From the NCBI GenBank assembly GCA_019096065.1, contig JAGUCH010000001.1, positions 12,586,001-12,650,000 on the forward strand: a stretch of DNA of 64,000 nucleotides, in the 5' to 3' direction. Origin of the DNA: Paracyclopina nana. Taxonomy: Eukaryota > Arthropoda > Copepoda > Cyclopoida > Cyclopettidae. Position 1 is the stretch's first letter, and each line of letters opens with the position of its first letter. Below are positions 1 to 9,581 of this stretch, one piece after another. The notes under the pieces were generated by a model. The model had not been told where the DNA came from and ran no database searches. It worked only from the letters and a program-made list of their open reading frames with translations. A program made the position numbers and the translations under genes.

Positions 1-3000
1 AGTTTGGCAGCCCGCGAGTGGAAAGTTAGCATAAGTTATCAGCTATTGATGTTGGCAGCTTTGCGAGCAAATTGAGACATGTGAGAGCTAGTAGTTCAAT
101 GCGAAGTGCAACCCTGCTGCTGCCAAACTCGATCGAGAGCCTCCGGCTGTAAAGCCGAGCTTCTGAATCATTGAAGGCCTCCAGAGGACCAACAATTGCT
201 TTCATCGGGGTGAGAAAGTTGGCCTATGCGAGTTCTCATGCACATACTACTACTACGAAATTGGAGCTTTTGTCCGATCCATGCAGATGCCTATCAGGTG
301 CCGTTCACAAAGTTTTTTTTTGCACCTGGACAAGTCACGCTTGCTTCAACTCCAATCGGTCGGTCAGCAGTCAATTTGACAAATTAATTGCAGCTATCGG
401 TACTTTATGACGGTGTGCAGCATACGCTGGTGCAGCATAGTTGTGTGAGCGCGCTACATCGCGATAAGAATCGTGCTACTGCAAATGGTTTTGCGGACCA
501 TTCAATGGTTGATCAATCTCCCAGATACCCTTTTTTAATCGCTATTGTTGTAGCAGGGCTATTGTTGGGCAAATACAACCTCCGCTGTTTTTGCGCACGG
601 GTGAAAACTGAAGCCCACAAAAATTATGTGCTAGTACTGCCGTGTCAGCATCCTGTTTAAAAGGTCCTAGCTGCTTCATCAGGTTTCAAATCCTTGCGCT
701 ACTTCAGCTTTTCCGGCTTTTTTTACATCCTGCGCAGATTAGATGAATGAAGCCACAGAAATTGAAGTTGGCAGATGTGAGTGTGTATGTGCACCCCACT
801 AAAAAATGAGTGTGCTCTGGCCCGAATGCAACATTTTATTCGCCCCAAAAAAGGGTTGAGTGATCTACATCTGCTGCCGCAAATTACACTCCCGACGAAA
901 AAATAGACAAGAGCAGAAGCTATAAAATCTCGGCTGCTACTAGTACATGGCATATACGTGACATGGCAAGAGTCCCCCTCTCTTCAATGGACATGTTTAT
1001 AACAGCCAACATTTGCATTCAATAGAGGCCACGACGCACCGGAGATAGTAGGAGGAGATTGTCGCTGGCGTTAGCCTTTTCACGCAAAAATTTTCCCCAT
1101 GTTTTCCCACACTATACTAGCAGTTCATAAGGATCGATATCAACAACGGTCTCATCAATAAAATGAGAAAGCAGGAGCAACTCTCCGGGGATCATTTCCA
1201 GCAATTGTCGGCGTCAAGGTTAGCCAACCGTGAACTAACTCAAAAGTCAGAATCGTACACTGCTACTCTACCCCATATAGCATACTATATACGAGAAGTA
1301 TGAGAAAATGTTCTCGGGAGGTCAGTTCAACGTTGAGTGAATATGATGATGATGCGTCTGCTTGCCTCCGGAAGGAACTGACTCAGAAACGACGACGCAT
1401 GCACATTAGTCGATGCTCTATTCACAGCACAATAACCCCTACTGAGAAGAAAGAGAGAGAGAGAGAGCAGTACCAACTTTGCCCGTAGATCATCCTTATT
1501 CCCTGAAATTCGCCGATTTGTCAGCTATATACGCGAGCTTTATCGCCAAACTTGAGGATATGTACTGCTGCTTACAAAAGGAATAATGGCTCGGACTAGT
1601 GCTACGTGGAGCTTCACGACATTCAGTAAAAGCAGCAAACTTTTATCTCCCGCCTTGTCACTAGTTTACATGGCTTTAAAAAACCTCGCTGGGCTTGAAT
1701 TATTTCTGATGCTTTGTGTAAATGTCAAGAGCGACAACGATGAAAACCACAGAGGAAGCAAATCGTAGAATTAGGTCGGAGCTATTTAATGATACTTCTA
1801 TTTGTAGCTCATTGGCATAGAATCTTCATTGAGGAGCTGCTACTGTGCGCAGTAGAAGGGGGATTTATTGATGCATTCAGAGCATCATCGCATCATCAGT
1901 GATGCGGACATGTTGCACTCAATGAGAACGAACAAAAGTCGAATAATTCTACGCGCGCAAATGTGAATGAATATGAAAAAAATCCACAGGTCCACCGCCC
2001 TCACGAATACCTATAATTGAAATATAGGAAATGGGACCTCCTGCCTGCTTGTCAGTGCATTCGTCATGGGTCTAGCTACTGCTAGTATCACGTGGTCATT
2101 TGTTGGAAACAAAGTACTGGTGGCATCAATTTTGGATGACTCGTGCCATCCTACGTTGTCGCATTTTTTTAGTCTAGCGTTGCGTGAACTGCAAGGGTGG
2201 GGCACATATTAAAACAGTTCAAGAGGGCGTGGGCCCCTCGTAGCTTATGATCGAGGCCGATTATCATTAACACGCTTAGATGCTTAATTTTTCAAGCATG
2301 GCAACAAAGCAAACTGTTGATTGTTGGCCAATTTCCTTCAAAATGACCGTGAAGCAACTCCAAGTCATGGTCAAGCCGTTTTCCGTTCCGTTACACTTAG
2401 CATTTGCAATGGCTTCATTTCACTTTCTGCTCGTGGAAAATTGGCGGCTATCAAAGAAATAACTTGGCCACTGCTACATTAAGAGGTAGCCTTTGTACGT
2501 GCCACTTAGTGGCCTCCTAGCTACGCGACTGCTCCAATTCCGACTTTTACCCTGAATTCACAATCGTCGTTCGGATGGTTAAGCAAAATCTGAAAAGCAA
2601 TGCTTGTGCACATTTTTGGCGGGAGCTGAACACCTGACAAATTGTCCTGTTTGGACTCGGATTTCCTTCCGAAATTCTTTGTTTTTGACCGGACTTCCGA
2701 ACTGGGGGCCTCCCTCCTTTCTAGGTAGCATGGTAGATGGATGCTCGGACATTCATCGTAGTAAGTAGGTTTCGGTCCAAAGCTCACGTCTCTCCGGATA
2801 TTGGTAATGTAGGTACCGCTACTTATGGTGCTCGTAATAGGCGGTAGGCTACGAGGCTGGGGGTGATGCATCAATATTAAATTGAAATCCATCGTCGTCC
2901 TTTATTAGGTTTGCGGTTTGGCTGCCAATTGGGCCAATATTGCTATTTAAAGGCCGACCGCATTGATCAAGTGCAGATGATGGCGGGAAACTCTTCTTCC

Positions 3001-3810
3001 TTCCTTCCGAAATCGGCTCGTGCGGATGCGGTAATTGATACGTCCTTAAAGGGAGATTTCGGGTGTGGTACTAGGTTTTTAAAAAGCTCGAGCATCGTTC
3101 TGCCCGGTGTTTCCTTCCGCCGTCCTTCTCCAGGTGCGATGAATTCCTAATGCTTCCATATTTTCAACAATGCCTGCTAATCAAGGACTTAATAGCGCTC
3201 AGTAATAGCAGCAGGGAGGCACCTGTAAGTTTTTTACGCTCGAGCTGCCGATCACCTTTGTGCACCGTTGACAAAAAGAAGGATTATTCTCGTTTTTTCC
3301 CCTGTGGTAATTGACCCATTGCGCATTTGAACAATATGCTTATCAAGTGTGCGAAGTAGCAGCTGCTGCTTTATGTTGTGTCAACGCTTGGTTAGCTGAC
3401 AATTTGAGTGCAGGTGCCGATTGCCAAATTTTTTTCAAAAAAGTCAAAACTTCACATACGAAGCAGATGTCACTTATCAAAGAGGCATGATCATGCAGAC
3501 TTGAGAAGTGGTCATTACGCATTGACACACAAGTCTTCCGTGACGTTGCCGATTTCACCATCTAGTAGCATTGTGGAAATGTTGTTTGAAAACCTGCCAG
3601 TTTTCAACAAAAGGCCACCGACTAAATGATGAAGTAATAAGCCAGCTGGCTACTGCTCTGCCTTTAGATTTGCCTTTTTGCCCAAACCAATTGACACACT
3701 TTTTGGAGCGGCACGTTCTATGCTGGTTACTGCCGTGCTCGTGGTGTATATGGCCAATGTGCAGATGTGGCTAATTGCTAGTGTAACAGAATGACGTTTC
3801 GTCACACTTC
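1..3810. other. Stretch with no recognised gene
   Basis: I see no protein family, RNA gene or complete transposon here. An (AG)8 dinucleotide run lies at 1452-1467. Two medium reading frames, 2521-2892 on the minus strand and 2911-3150 on the plus strand, lie back to back in a patch where TTCCTTCCG recurs (around 2664, 3000 and 3112). They match no family I know and could be a decayed repeat. The stretch ends at the target site of the LTR retrotransposon. Confidence 0.6.
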
Positions 3811-3815
3811 CAGCG

Positions 3816-4065
3816 TGTTTGGAATATCTCGCTACTCTATTTGAATATTCCCGCTCTTTGTATTTTTCCCTCCCGATCTCAACATCATTCTCAGTCAATC
3901 AACGATGCTGTTTCTCAGTGAATAAATCCTCAGTTACTTCCTTGCATTCATCGTTTCCACGTCTTTATTGAAAACTTCATCGTTTCATAAAAACTTGAAC
4001 AATACTTCATAGTCTTCCGCAATTCTCTCAAAGGCCTTAGTACTTTTGCAGCGACATTGCGTACA
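3816..4065 (+). repeat. 5' long terminal repeat
   Basis: This 250-bp repeat starts TGTTTGG, ends GTACA and is identical by eye to 7404-7653. It contains AATAAA at 3921-3926, a likely polyadenylation signal for element transcripts. I see no strong TATA box. It is preceded by the target duplication CAGCG. Confidence 0.97.
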
Positions 4066-4079
4066 TGGCGCCCAACGTG
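4066..4079 (+). promoter_or_regulatory. Primer-binding site, tRNA-Lys(CUU) type
   Basis: TGGCGCCCAACGTG starts at the first base after the left LTR. It is complementary to the CCA-terminated 3' end of animal tRNA-Lys(CUU), as I remember that tRNA; the match stops after 14 bases. This tRNA would prime minus-strand DNA synthesis. Confidence 0.88.
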
Positions 4080-4149
4080 CACGGGACAGACTCAGCCCCC
4101 GTGTAACCGCAGGTAAGTATTGAATGCAGTAGCTCTTGGGGCTCAAATT

Positions 4150-4521
4150 AAACGGCATCAGAAACCTCGTGTTGAAATCCCGTTTGTTTCAGCTAACGGC
4201 AATCTCTTTCACGGCATCAGAAAACACGTTCACACCAAACGGCGTTGAAATCCCGTGATTGGCGAAAGCTATTGAACCGATCCTCGCAAACGGCATCAGA
4301 AAACACGCTGAAAAGCGGCGTCGAAATCCCGTGAGCCAAGGATCAAAAACCACATGGAAAACCCAGCTTTAGGTGGTCCTCAGACAAGCGAAATCCCACA
4401 GCATTCGTATAATCCTGTGGCATCAGAACTTCGAAAGCACCATCAAACCTGAGCTTCCATCTGGCATATGACCATCAGACGAGCGAAATCCCCCGGCATT
4501 CGTATAATCCTGAGGCATCAG
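4150..4521 (+). repeat. Leader array of five GGCATCAG/AAATCCC stem-forming units
   Basis: The untranslated leader contains GGCATCAG five times (starting 4154, 4213, 4292, 4419, 4514) and AAATCCC five times (4175, 4248, 4324, 4391, 4486). Bases next to these motifs can pair. AAACGG (4150-4155) pairs with CCGTTT (4180-4185). TCACGG (4209-4214) pairs with CCGTGA (4253-4258). CCACAG (4396-4401) pairs with CTGTGG (4415-4420). The third unit keeps ACGG/CCGT. The fifth (CCCCGG/CTGAGG) has one mismatch and one wobble. Between the first two units two base pairs change on both sides, which suggests selection for RNA structure. A packaging, dimerisation or translation role is inference. Confidence 0.75.
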
Positions 4522-4788
4522 AGCTCTGAAATCGTCATTTTCTTCAAAACCTTCCTTTTCTAAACAAAAAACTTTTCTATCAACCCCTTCTAAAACTTTC
4601 CTTACAGTGAACCCAACCCAGGCATTCCTCTACATCTCAAAAAGGATTGCCAAAAATCTATCTACATCTTTCAAAACTCTATCCTGACTACTTGTCATTC
4701 AAAACTTCCGATTTACAGTACAATATCGTGTCTATACGAACAATAAAAACTCATTTGTGATAAAACCTTGTTTAATTCACGTGTCAAA

Positions 4789-6108
4789 ATGGCTTCAAAC
4801 TATCCAAAAACTAGCACGGATTCCGAGGAGGACACGAGCCAGCATTGGAAAGATGCCATAAAGGACATTGAAGACGAACTGAAACGAGTCGCTGAAATAT
4901 TCATTGCATGGCGAAAAGTTCCTGTAGCCTTCATGAAAAGCGACATCAAACAGAAAATTAGATCTTTAAAAGAGCTCAAACCAGATCTAGCCGTCCTTCA
5001 GGAACGAATCAACTCAGTCTACAAGATGGACTACATTGATTATGAAGACGGAACGAAAAGAGACGAATGGGCTCGAGCTCTCGATGAAAAGTTGGACAAG
5101 CTGCTCATCAAAAGGCGAGCCTGGTTCGCTCAGTTCAAGGTCTATCAAGCCGAATATGAGAAACTTCACCCGGACGAATCACAGGTCTCCCTAGCAGAGT
5201 CCTCTTATGTCTGTGACTGGAACAATGTCAGCCTGTCAAAATTGCCAGACATGGGAGACAAAACTATGGAGGAACTGCTTGAAAAACCGGAAAAACTCAG
5301 AAGCGATGAAAAAGATGAGTCCTTGCACATGAGCATCGACAAGTCGTCATCCACTACCCAAAAACCAGGGAGCATTGACACTTCCATTCCGGAAAACGCT
5401 AGAGCAAACGAAAATTATGAACAATTCAAGCAGCTCGAACGTGAGAATCCAGACGATTTGAACCTCTCAAAAATTTCAAAAACAAGCGTGCATACACGCC
5501 AAAACTTACTCGAAAAACGAGAAATTCTACGCTCAGACGAGCTCGAAAGTGATCCAAATCCAGACTTGAACTTGTCAAGAAAAAAGATGCTGGATGACGC
5601 AGAAGCGTCAATCGTCTTAAAAGCCCAACAAGCAAAAGCTGAAAGTGGGCAGACGAGATCAACTACGAATTGGCTTTCACTTTTTCACTCTTTTGCGCGT
5701 ATCGCTTATCGCAGCGCACCACCTTGGCCAATCGCTCATCGAAGCGCACCACCTTGGCCAATTACAAAAAAAAAAATCCGAAACAAGTCGGCAAAATTCG
5801 TGAAACTATTTCTAGTCAAAACGTTTGCCCCCTGGCATTTACATATATCAGACAAGGGGGCGAATCATACCTATCAAGTAGAGGTGTATCGGGCTCAGGC
5901 CCGAGCCCGAAAGCCCGATACCAATTTCTGGCCCGAGCTAAATAAGACCCCAGCCCGAGCCCGACTCGGGCCGATTTTCAGAAAGCCCGAAAAAGCCCGA
6001 AGTCATTTTCAAACAGCCCGAAATGGCTTTAATGACATTTTTTTTTACATTCAAAACTTGTTCAAAATCAGAAAAACAATATCTCTAGATTATGAGCTTA
6101 AATATTGA
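4789..6108 (+). pseudogene. gag-like ORF of the retrotransposon, interrupted by a MITE
   Basis: The likely start is the ATG at 4789 (context AAAATGG). The frame runs open to 5878, about 363 codons, and there meets the nested MITE. In its present form it continues through about 76 codons of MITE sequence to the stop at 6106-6108, giving a chimeric product. Without the MITE and one target-duplication copy the frame would close at the stop at 6405-6407. The protein is highly charged, rich in Lys, Glu, Asp and Ser, with long likely helical or coiled-coil stretches in its first 150 residues. I see no CCHC zinc knuckle, protease or polymerase motif. Its position after the leader of an LTR element argues for a structural Gag-like role. 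I do not recognise the family. Confidence 0.65.
5698..5761 (+). repeat. Tandem duplication of about 30 bp inside the gag-like ORF
   Basis: Two adjacent copies carry GCGCACCACCTTGGCCAAT (5715-5733 and 5745-5763), preceded by TATCGC or AATCGC and a variable CATCGAA/TATCGCA segment. The unit is a multiple of three, so the frame stays open and the peptide RSAPPWPI appears twice. It looks like a replication-slippage duplication. Confidence 0.7.
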
Positions 6109-6373
6109 GTTTAATTGCTAAGTATCCCTGCTTTTGCATAACCTTTAGTAATTGAGGTGAATTTCTTAACAAAAAAGTGATTTTTATTCAGATTTTCTCA
6201 GGAAAAATTGTAAATTTCATCTCGGCCCGAAAAGCCCGTTACATTTTTTGACTGGCCCGAAAAAGCCCGAAGCCTGAAAAAAAAGTTCAGGCCCGGCCCG
6301 ACCCGACCCGAGTCATTTTTGGAAAGCCCGAGCCCGACCCGAGCCCGACTTTTTCTGGCCCGATACACCTCTA
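5879..6373. mobile_element. Non-autonomous hAT-type transposon (MITE), 495 bp
   Basis: Terminal inverted repeats TAGAGGTGTATCGGGC (5879-5894) and its complement (6358-6373) are flanked by an exact 8-bp duplication CTATCAAG (5871-5878 and 6374-6381). Both ends are packed with GCCCGA/CCCGAG motifs in direct and inverted orientation, while the centre is AT-rich. The 8-bp duplication, T/CAG-initial termini and repeated subterminal motifs are typical of hAT elements, where subterminal motifs bind transposase. There is no transposase ORF, so movement needed an enzyme supplied in trans. It lies inside the LTR element and is therefore younger than that insertion. Confidence 0.93.
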
Positions 6374-6510
6374 CTATCAAGGGTTAAAAACTTGTATTTT
6401 AAACTGACAAAATGCGGGGAAAATCCCCACTAAACAATCAATTTTCCTTAAAGCAAAAATGATTCAAAGGCTTTGAACTAAAGTCAAAAGCTGAAAATAC
6501 TTTATTCAAA

Positions 6511-6828
6511 ATGAACTCATTTTTGCGAGAACTCAATCTAAAGACAGAATTCTTACTTTTATTCACATCAAATCCCTCGTCAAACTCAAACAGAGTCTTA
6601 AACGCTCAACCTTCAACTCAAACCGAAAAAACGAAGGTTCAAAACTATAGCTCTACACAAAATGAGGACAAAATGATTGCATTGAGAAACCATAATGAGC
6701 TTCAAAGAGAGAAACTTGGCCTCGAAGACCTCATTAGAGAACAGTTAAGGGCCCCTCCAACTAAAAGACCTCCTCAAACTGAGAAACGGAGGCCAAAAAC
6801 TAGTTCTAAACAAAGGGGGATGAAATGA
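6511..6828 (+). CDS. Small basic ORF in the retrotransposon 3' part, unknown
   Basis: A 105-codon frame starts at the ATG at 6511. It has a Ser/Asn-rich first half, then a charged, likely helical segment (residues about 62-82, ELQREKLGLEDLIREQL) and a very basic, Pro-containing tail. It could be a downstream part of the element's structural protein, a nucleic-acid-binding accessory protein, or chance. I know no homologue and see no zinc knuckle. Confidence 0.3.
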   Translation: MNSFLRELNLKTEFLLLFTSNPSSNSNRVLNAQPSTQTEKTKVQNYSSTQNEDKMIALRNHNELQREKLGLEDLIREQLRAPPTKRPPQTEKRRPKTSSKQRGMK

Positions 6829-7395
6829 TTGCAAACTTTCCCCAGTCAGTAAGCTTTTCCCATGATCGCGCAAAATTGCAGAAAACGCGGGGAACTTTCT
6901 TGACTTTACCAATCAAAACACTAAACTTCATGAAATAAACAGTAAGGTAGCAATTCAATGATTTAATTACTTCGTAATTGCGGGGAAGAAGTTAGAATTG
7001 CTCCAAAACATTACGAACGAAAACCCCATAAAAGCGCAAATTGTCAGATTTGAAATTGCGCTTACAAAAACAAATTCCTGACATTGAAAACAGAAAAACA
7101 AAAAACTTGCACGAAAAACGCCGCACCCAAAAGACGAACCGAAAAGTACATTCACCTCGATGAAGATGACGAGTAACTGCGGGGAAAAACAAGTCCAACA
7201 CTATCACAAATCCAACGAGCCCAAGTGGATACGATGGCACAAGCGAGTTGAATGCGCTCACCACAATCGCACGAGCAAGCGCATTGAAGAAAGCTTCCAT
7301 TGAAGATCCTCACTGCCCACAACCCTAACAAGAATAACCAGGACAAGAGAGAAGGAGAAGGCTCAATATTTGATCAAGTAAAGCAAAGTGCTTTA

Positions 7396-7403
7396 GCGGG
7401 GAA
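7396..7403 (+). promoter_or_regulatory. Polypurine tract
   Basis: GCGGGGAA ends at the base before the TG of the 3' LTR, where the plus-strand primer must lie. It is short for a polypurine tract and is interrupted by one C. Confidence 0.75.
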
Positions 7404-7653
7404 TGTTTGGAATATCTCGCTACTCTATTTGAATATTCCCGCTCTTTGTATTTTTCCCTCCCGATCTCAACATCATTCTCAGTCAATCAACGATGCTGTT
7501 TCTCAGTGAATAAATCCTCAGTTACTTCCTTGCATTCATCGTTTCCACGTCTTTATTGAAAACTTCATCGTTTCATAAAAACTTGAACAATACTTCATAG
7601 TCTTCCGCAATTCTCTCAAAGGCCTTAGTACTTTTGCAGCGACATTGCGTACA
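7404..7653 (+). repeat. 3' long terminal repeat
   Basis: This is a 250-bp copy identical by eye to 3816-4065, with AATAAA at 7509-7514. The target duplication CAGCG follows at 7654-7658. It lies about 1.8 kb upstream of the scratch TATA box and in the same orientation. Confidence 0.97.
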
Positions 7654-7658
7654 CAGCG

Positions 7659-8979
7659 ATCACGATTTATCTTTAACCAAATCTCCACGGGCGTTTGAAT
7701 GAAGGATTTCGGTGCTTGTGCCTCCGTCGGTTTTACTTTTGGCGAGATATGGCCATAAATCAATAGACAGACTCTTGGCAACTTTGTTGTAGCTCGTTTG
7801 CATAAAGTGCTCATAGTGCACCTCGGTATAGATCCCCAATAGTTGGAATCCTCTTACAGGGCTGTGTGTCTCTCGTCCTCCATCATGTGAGAGAGCTGTG
7901 ACATCATTACCACTTGCCTGCTCGAGGTTATCTTGGAGTCCTATCCCCGCGTTTGGCACGTTGCCATCCCGATCCCCAATTCCCCCCAAAATAAACGTAA
8001 ATCAGCTTTGATGCTATGCGCATAGCGCGACGCTGAATTTGAAAGCCAACAAGTTCTGCCGCGACGCGTCTCATCTGAACAAGTGGTAAAAAATCCACCT
8101 GCCCCATGCTTTTCTGAATGGGTGGCCGTGACAATGTTGCTCGTGCCCCATCTGCAGTTTCCTATGCTGATGCTCGCTTCTGCTGCTGCAGATGCACGAG
8201 TAGAAGGGATTTCATTAGCATCGCGATCGCACTTGGCTAAGCCTCATTGTTCGAAATGATGAAACGCGCGTCGATCCGCAGCAGATGCAACATGTTTGCC
8301 CATCGTGTCACCATCGATCGAAAACCGTCCGATGTGCGCTCAAAATTCCTACGTACCGTGGCATAATGATATTTCTCAACCGTTAATCCCTCCTTTCTTC
8401 GCCGCGCTGTCAGCATGCTTCAACGTTCGTGCATAAGATAGAAAATGCAATAACCAAAACCCACTCCAGATATTGACGCATCATCCGAAAAATCCTGCCA
8501 AGAGAGGCCGCGAGTGCCAAAGTCAAGTGAAGGTGACAAATGGGGAGAAGTAGTAGCTAGTGGAGCTGGCTGCGCCCAAGAACTTGCCTATAGCGTATGC
8601 AGCCAGCCCTGATTTTAGAACTTTGAGCCAACAACTTTGACTTTGTATTTCCTTCCCTTCGCTGCTGCTGCTGCTGCGAACATTAGGAAAGAAACTCTCC
8701 TTCTTTTGTTTAACCGAGCCAATTTCCCCAGCAGCTCGTTTATGTATAGCATACTCCTCGCTGGAGGCTTTGAAATTAAAGTGGCATGGCTGCATGATCA
8801 AAGAAGCCATTTTTTCCTCGGCCGAGATTGCCGGAGCAAATCTGATCTTTTGATCTGCTGCGCTCAGAATATCCCGTGACCCCGACTGGGGGGTGGCCAA
8901 CAGGTCAAGATCCTTTGTTAATTGCTTAGCATGGCGCGTGTCAGCAAAGTGGTGGCATCTGCAGTTGTTCCGTCATTAT
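7659..8979. other. Stretch with no recognised gene between retroelement and scratch
   Basis: No known family is visible. Two overlapping minus-strand frames (7660-7989, 109 codons; and one entering the LTR, 7536-7814) have a composition that looks more protein-like than the surroundings. They match nothing I know and lack clear splice context. A (GCT)5 run lies near 8661-8676. The part nearest scratch is a plausible upstream regulatory region. Confidence 0.5.
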
Positions 8980-9036
8980 GCAGGTGGCACCTGCTGCTGC
9001 TGCTGCTGTTATCCCGGACGAAAAATAGGACAGGTG
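8980..9036. promoter_or_regulatory. Cluster of three CAGGTG E-boxes upstream of scratch
   Basis: GCAGGTGGCACCTGC at 8980-8994 is a perfect palindrome made of two inverted CAGGTG boxes one base apart. A third CAGGTG lies at 9031-9036. CAGGTG is the core bound by Snail/Scratch zinc fingers, and GCAGGTG is also the preferred site of proneural bHLH/Daughterless dimers. The cluster is 390-450 bp upstream of the predicted TATA box. Autoregulation or proneural input into scratch is inference. Confidence 0.4.
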
Positions 9037-9425
9037 CCGTGCGTTGAAGCGCGCGCATGGACAAAAGGTCGCCAAAAGCTCGGTGGTGATGATGGAGAGA
9101 CGCCAAACTGAAGCTAGGATGCTTTAGCCATCTGCCACAAGTCCATCCAGATCGATACTTCATTTTCGTAGCAGTGACCTTTGAAAGAGACCACACCGAG
9201 ATTTGTGTGCTGTTAAGCAGCAGAGCAAAGTCGGGACAGGACGTCCCAACAGCCAAGGAAGCTGAGCAGCATCTTGCCTTCGAAGCAGACTTGGAAAGCC
9301 AGCAGCAGGTCTTGCATGCTACTTGTGGTCCTGCATTGTTGAACGGCGCTCCGCGGCTCGAACCACCGGTTGGTCGCGCGGGCGAACGGTTCTCGGTCGA
9401 CGGGCGCCATCCTTGTTTAGTAGTG

Positions 9426-9432
9426 TATAAAG
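9426..9432 (+). promoter_or_regulatory. Predicted scratch TATA box
   Basis: TATAAAG is followed about 30-40 bases later by candidate start sites (around 9456-9466, including TCATT). About 115 bases further on comes a good splice donor (GTAAGT at 9582). This gives a short 5' noncoding exon of about 9457-9581, consistent with the spliced leader inferred for scratch. Confidence 0.5.
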
Positions 9433-9581
9433 CCGGCTGGCCTCCGCCATCGCTTCGCAAACGTCATTGGGCTCTCGGACCAGCAACAAGGCTCTCCTTG
9501 CAACAGTTCAAAACACTACTACATCAGGAGCAGAAAAAAGCGATCCACCGCCGAAGCCGCTTTCACAACACCTCCATCATC

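Larger units (their letters stand above)
6414..7403 (+). repeat. Five dispersed copies of GCGGGGAA
   Basis: The octamer GCGGGGAA occurs at 6414-6421, 6887-6894, 6980-6987, 7179-7186 and 7396-7403, all on the plus strand. The last copy abuts the 3' LTR and is the polypurine tract. The first continues into AATCCCC, so GGGGA-AAA-TCCCC can fold. Five same-strand copies of an octamer in 1 kb are not expected by chance. The internal copies may be extra plus-strand priming sites or protein-binding sites, which is inference. Confidence 0.7.
3816..7653 (+). mobile_element. Non-autonomous LTR retrotransposon, complete, very young
   Basis: Two 250-bp direct repeats (3816-4065 and 7404-7653) begin TG, end CA and appear identical base for base. 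They are flanked by the 5-bp target duplication CAGCG at 3811-3815 and 7654-7658. A primer-binding site follows the left LTR and a purine-rich tract abuts the right LTR, so all cis-signals for reverse transcription are present. The 3.3-kb interior has one gag-like ORF and a small basic ORF, with no protease, reverse transcriptase, RNase H or integrase. The element must therefore have depended on a partner's enzymes. Matching LTRs imply recent insertion. A hAT-type MITE (5879-6373) entered later and interrupts the ORF. The 5-bp duplication and tRNA-Lys primer fit Ty3/gypsy or BEL-Pao relatives, but without pol the superfamily stays open. Confidence 0.96.

Noticed and set aside
8918-9460. 180-codon minus-strand open frame
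   Set aside because: It is Ser-rich, antisense to the scratch upstream region and E-box cluster, with no family match.
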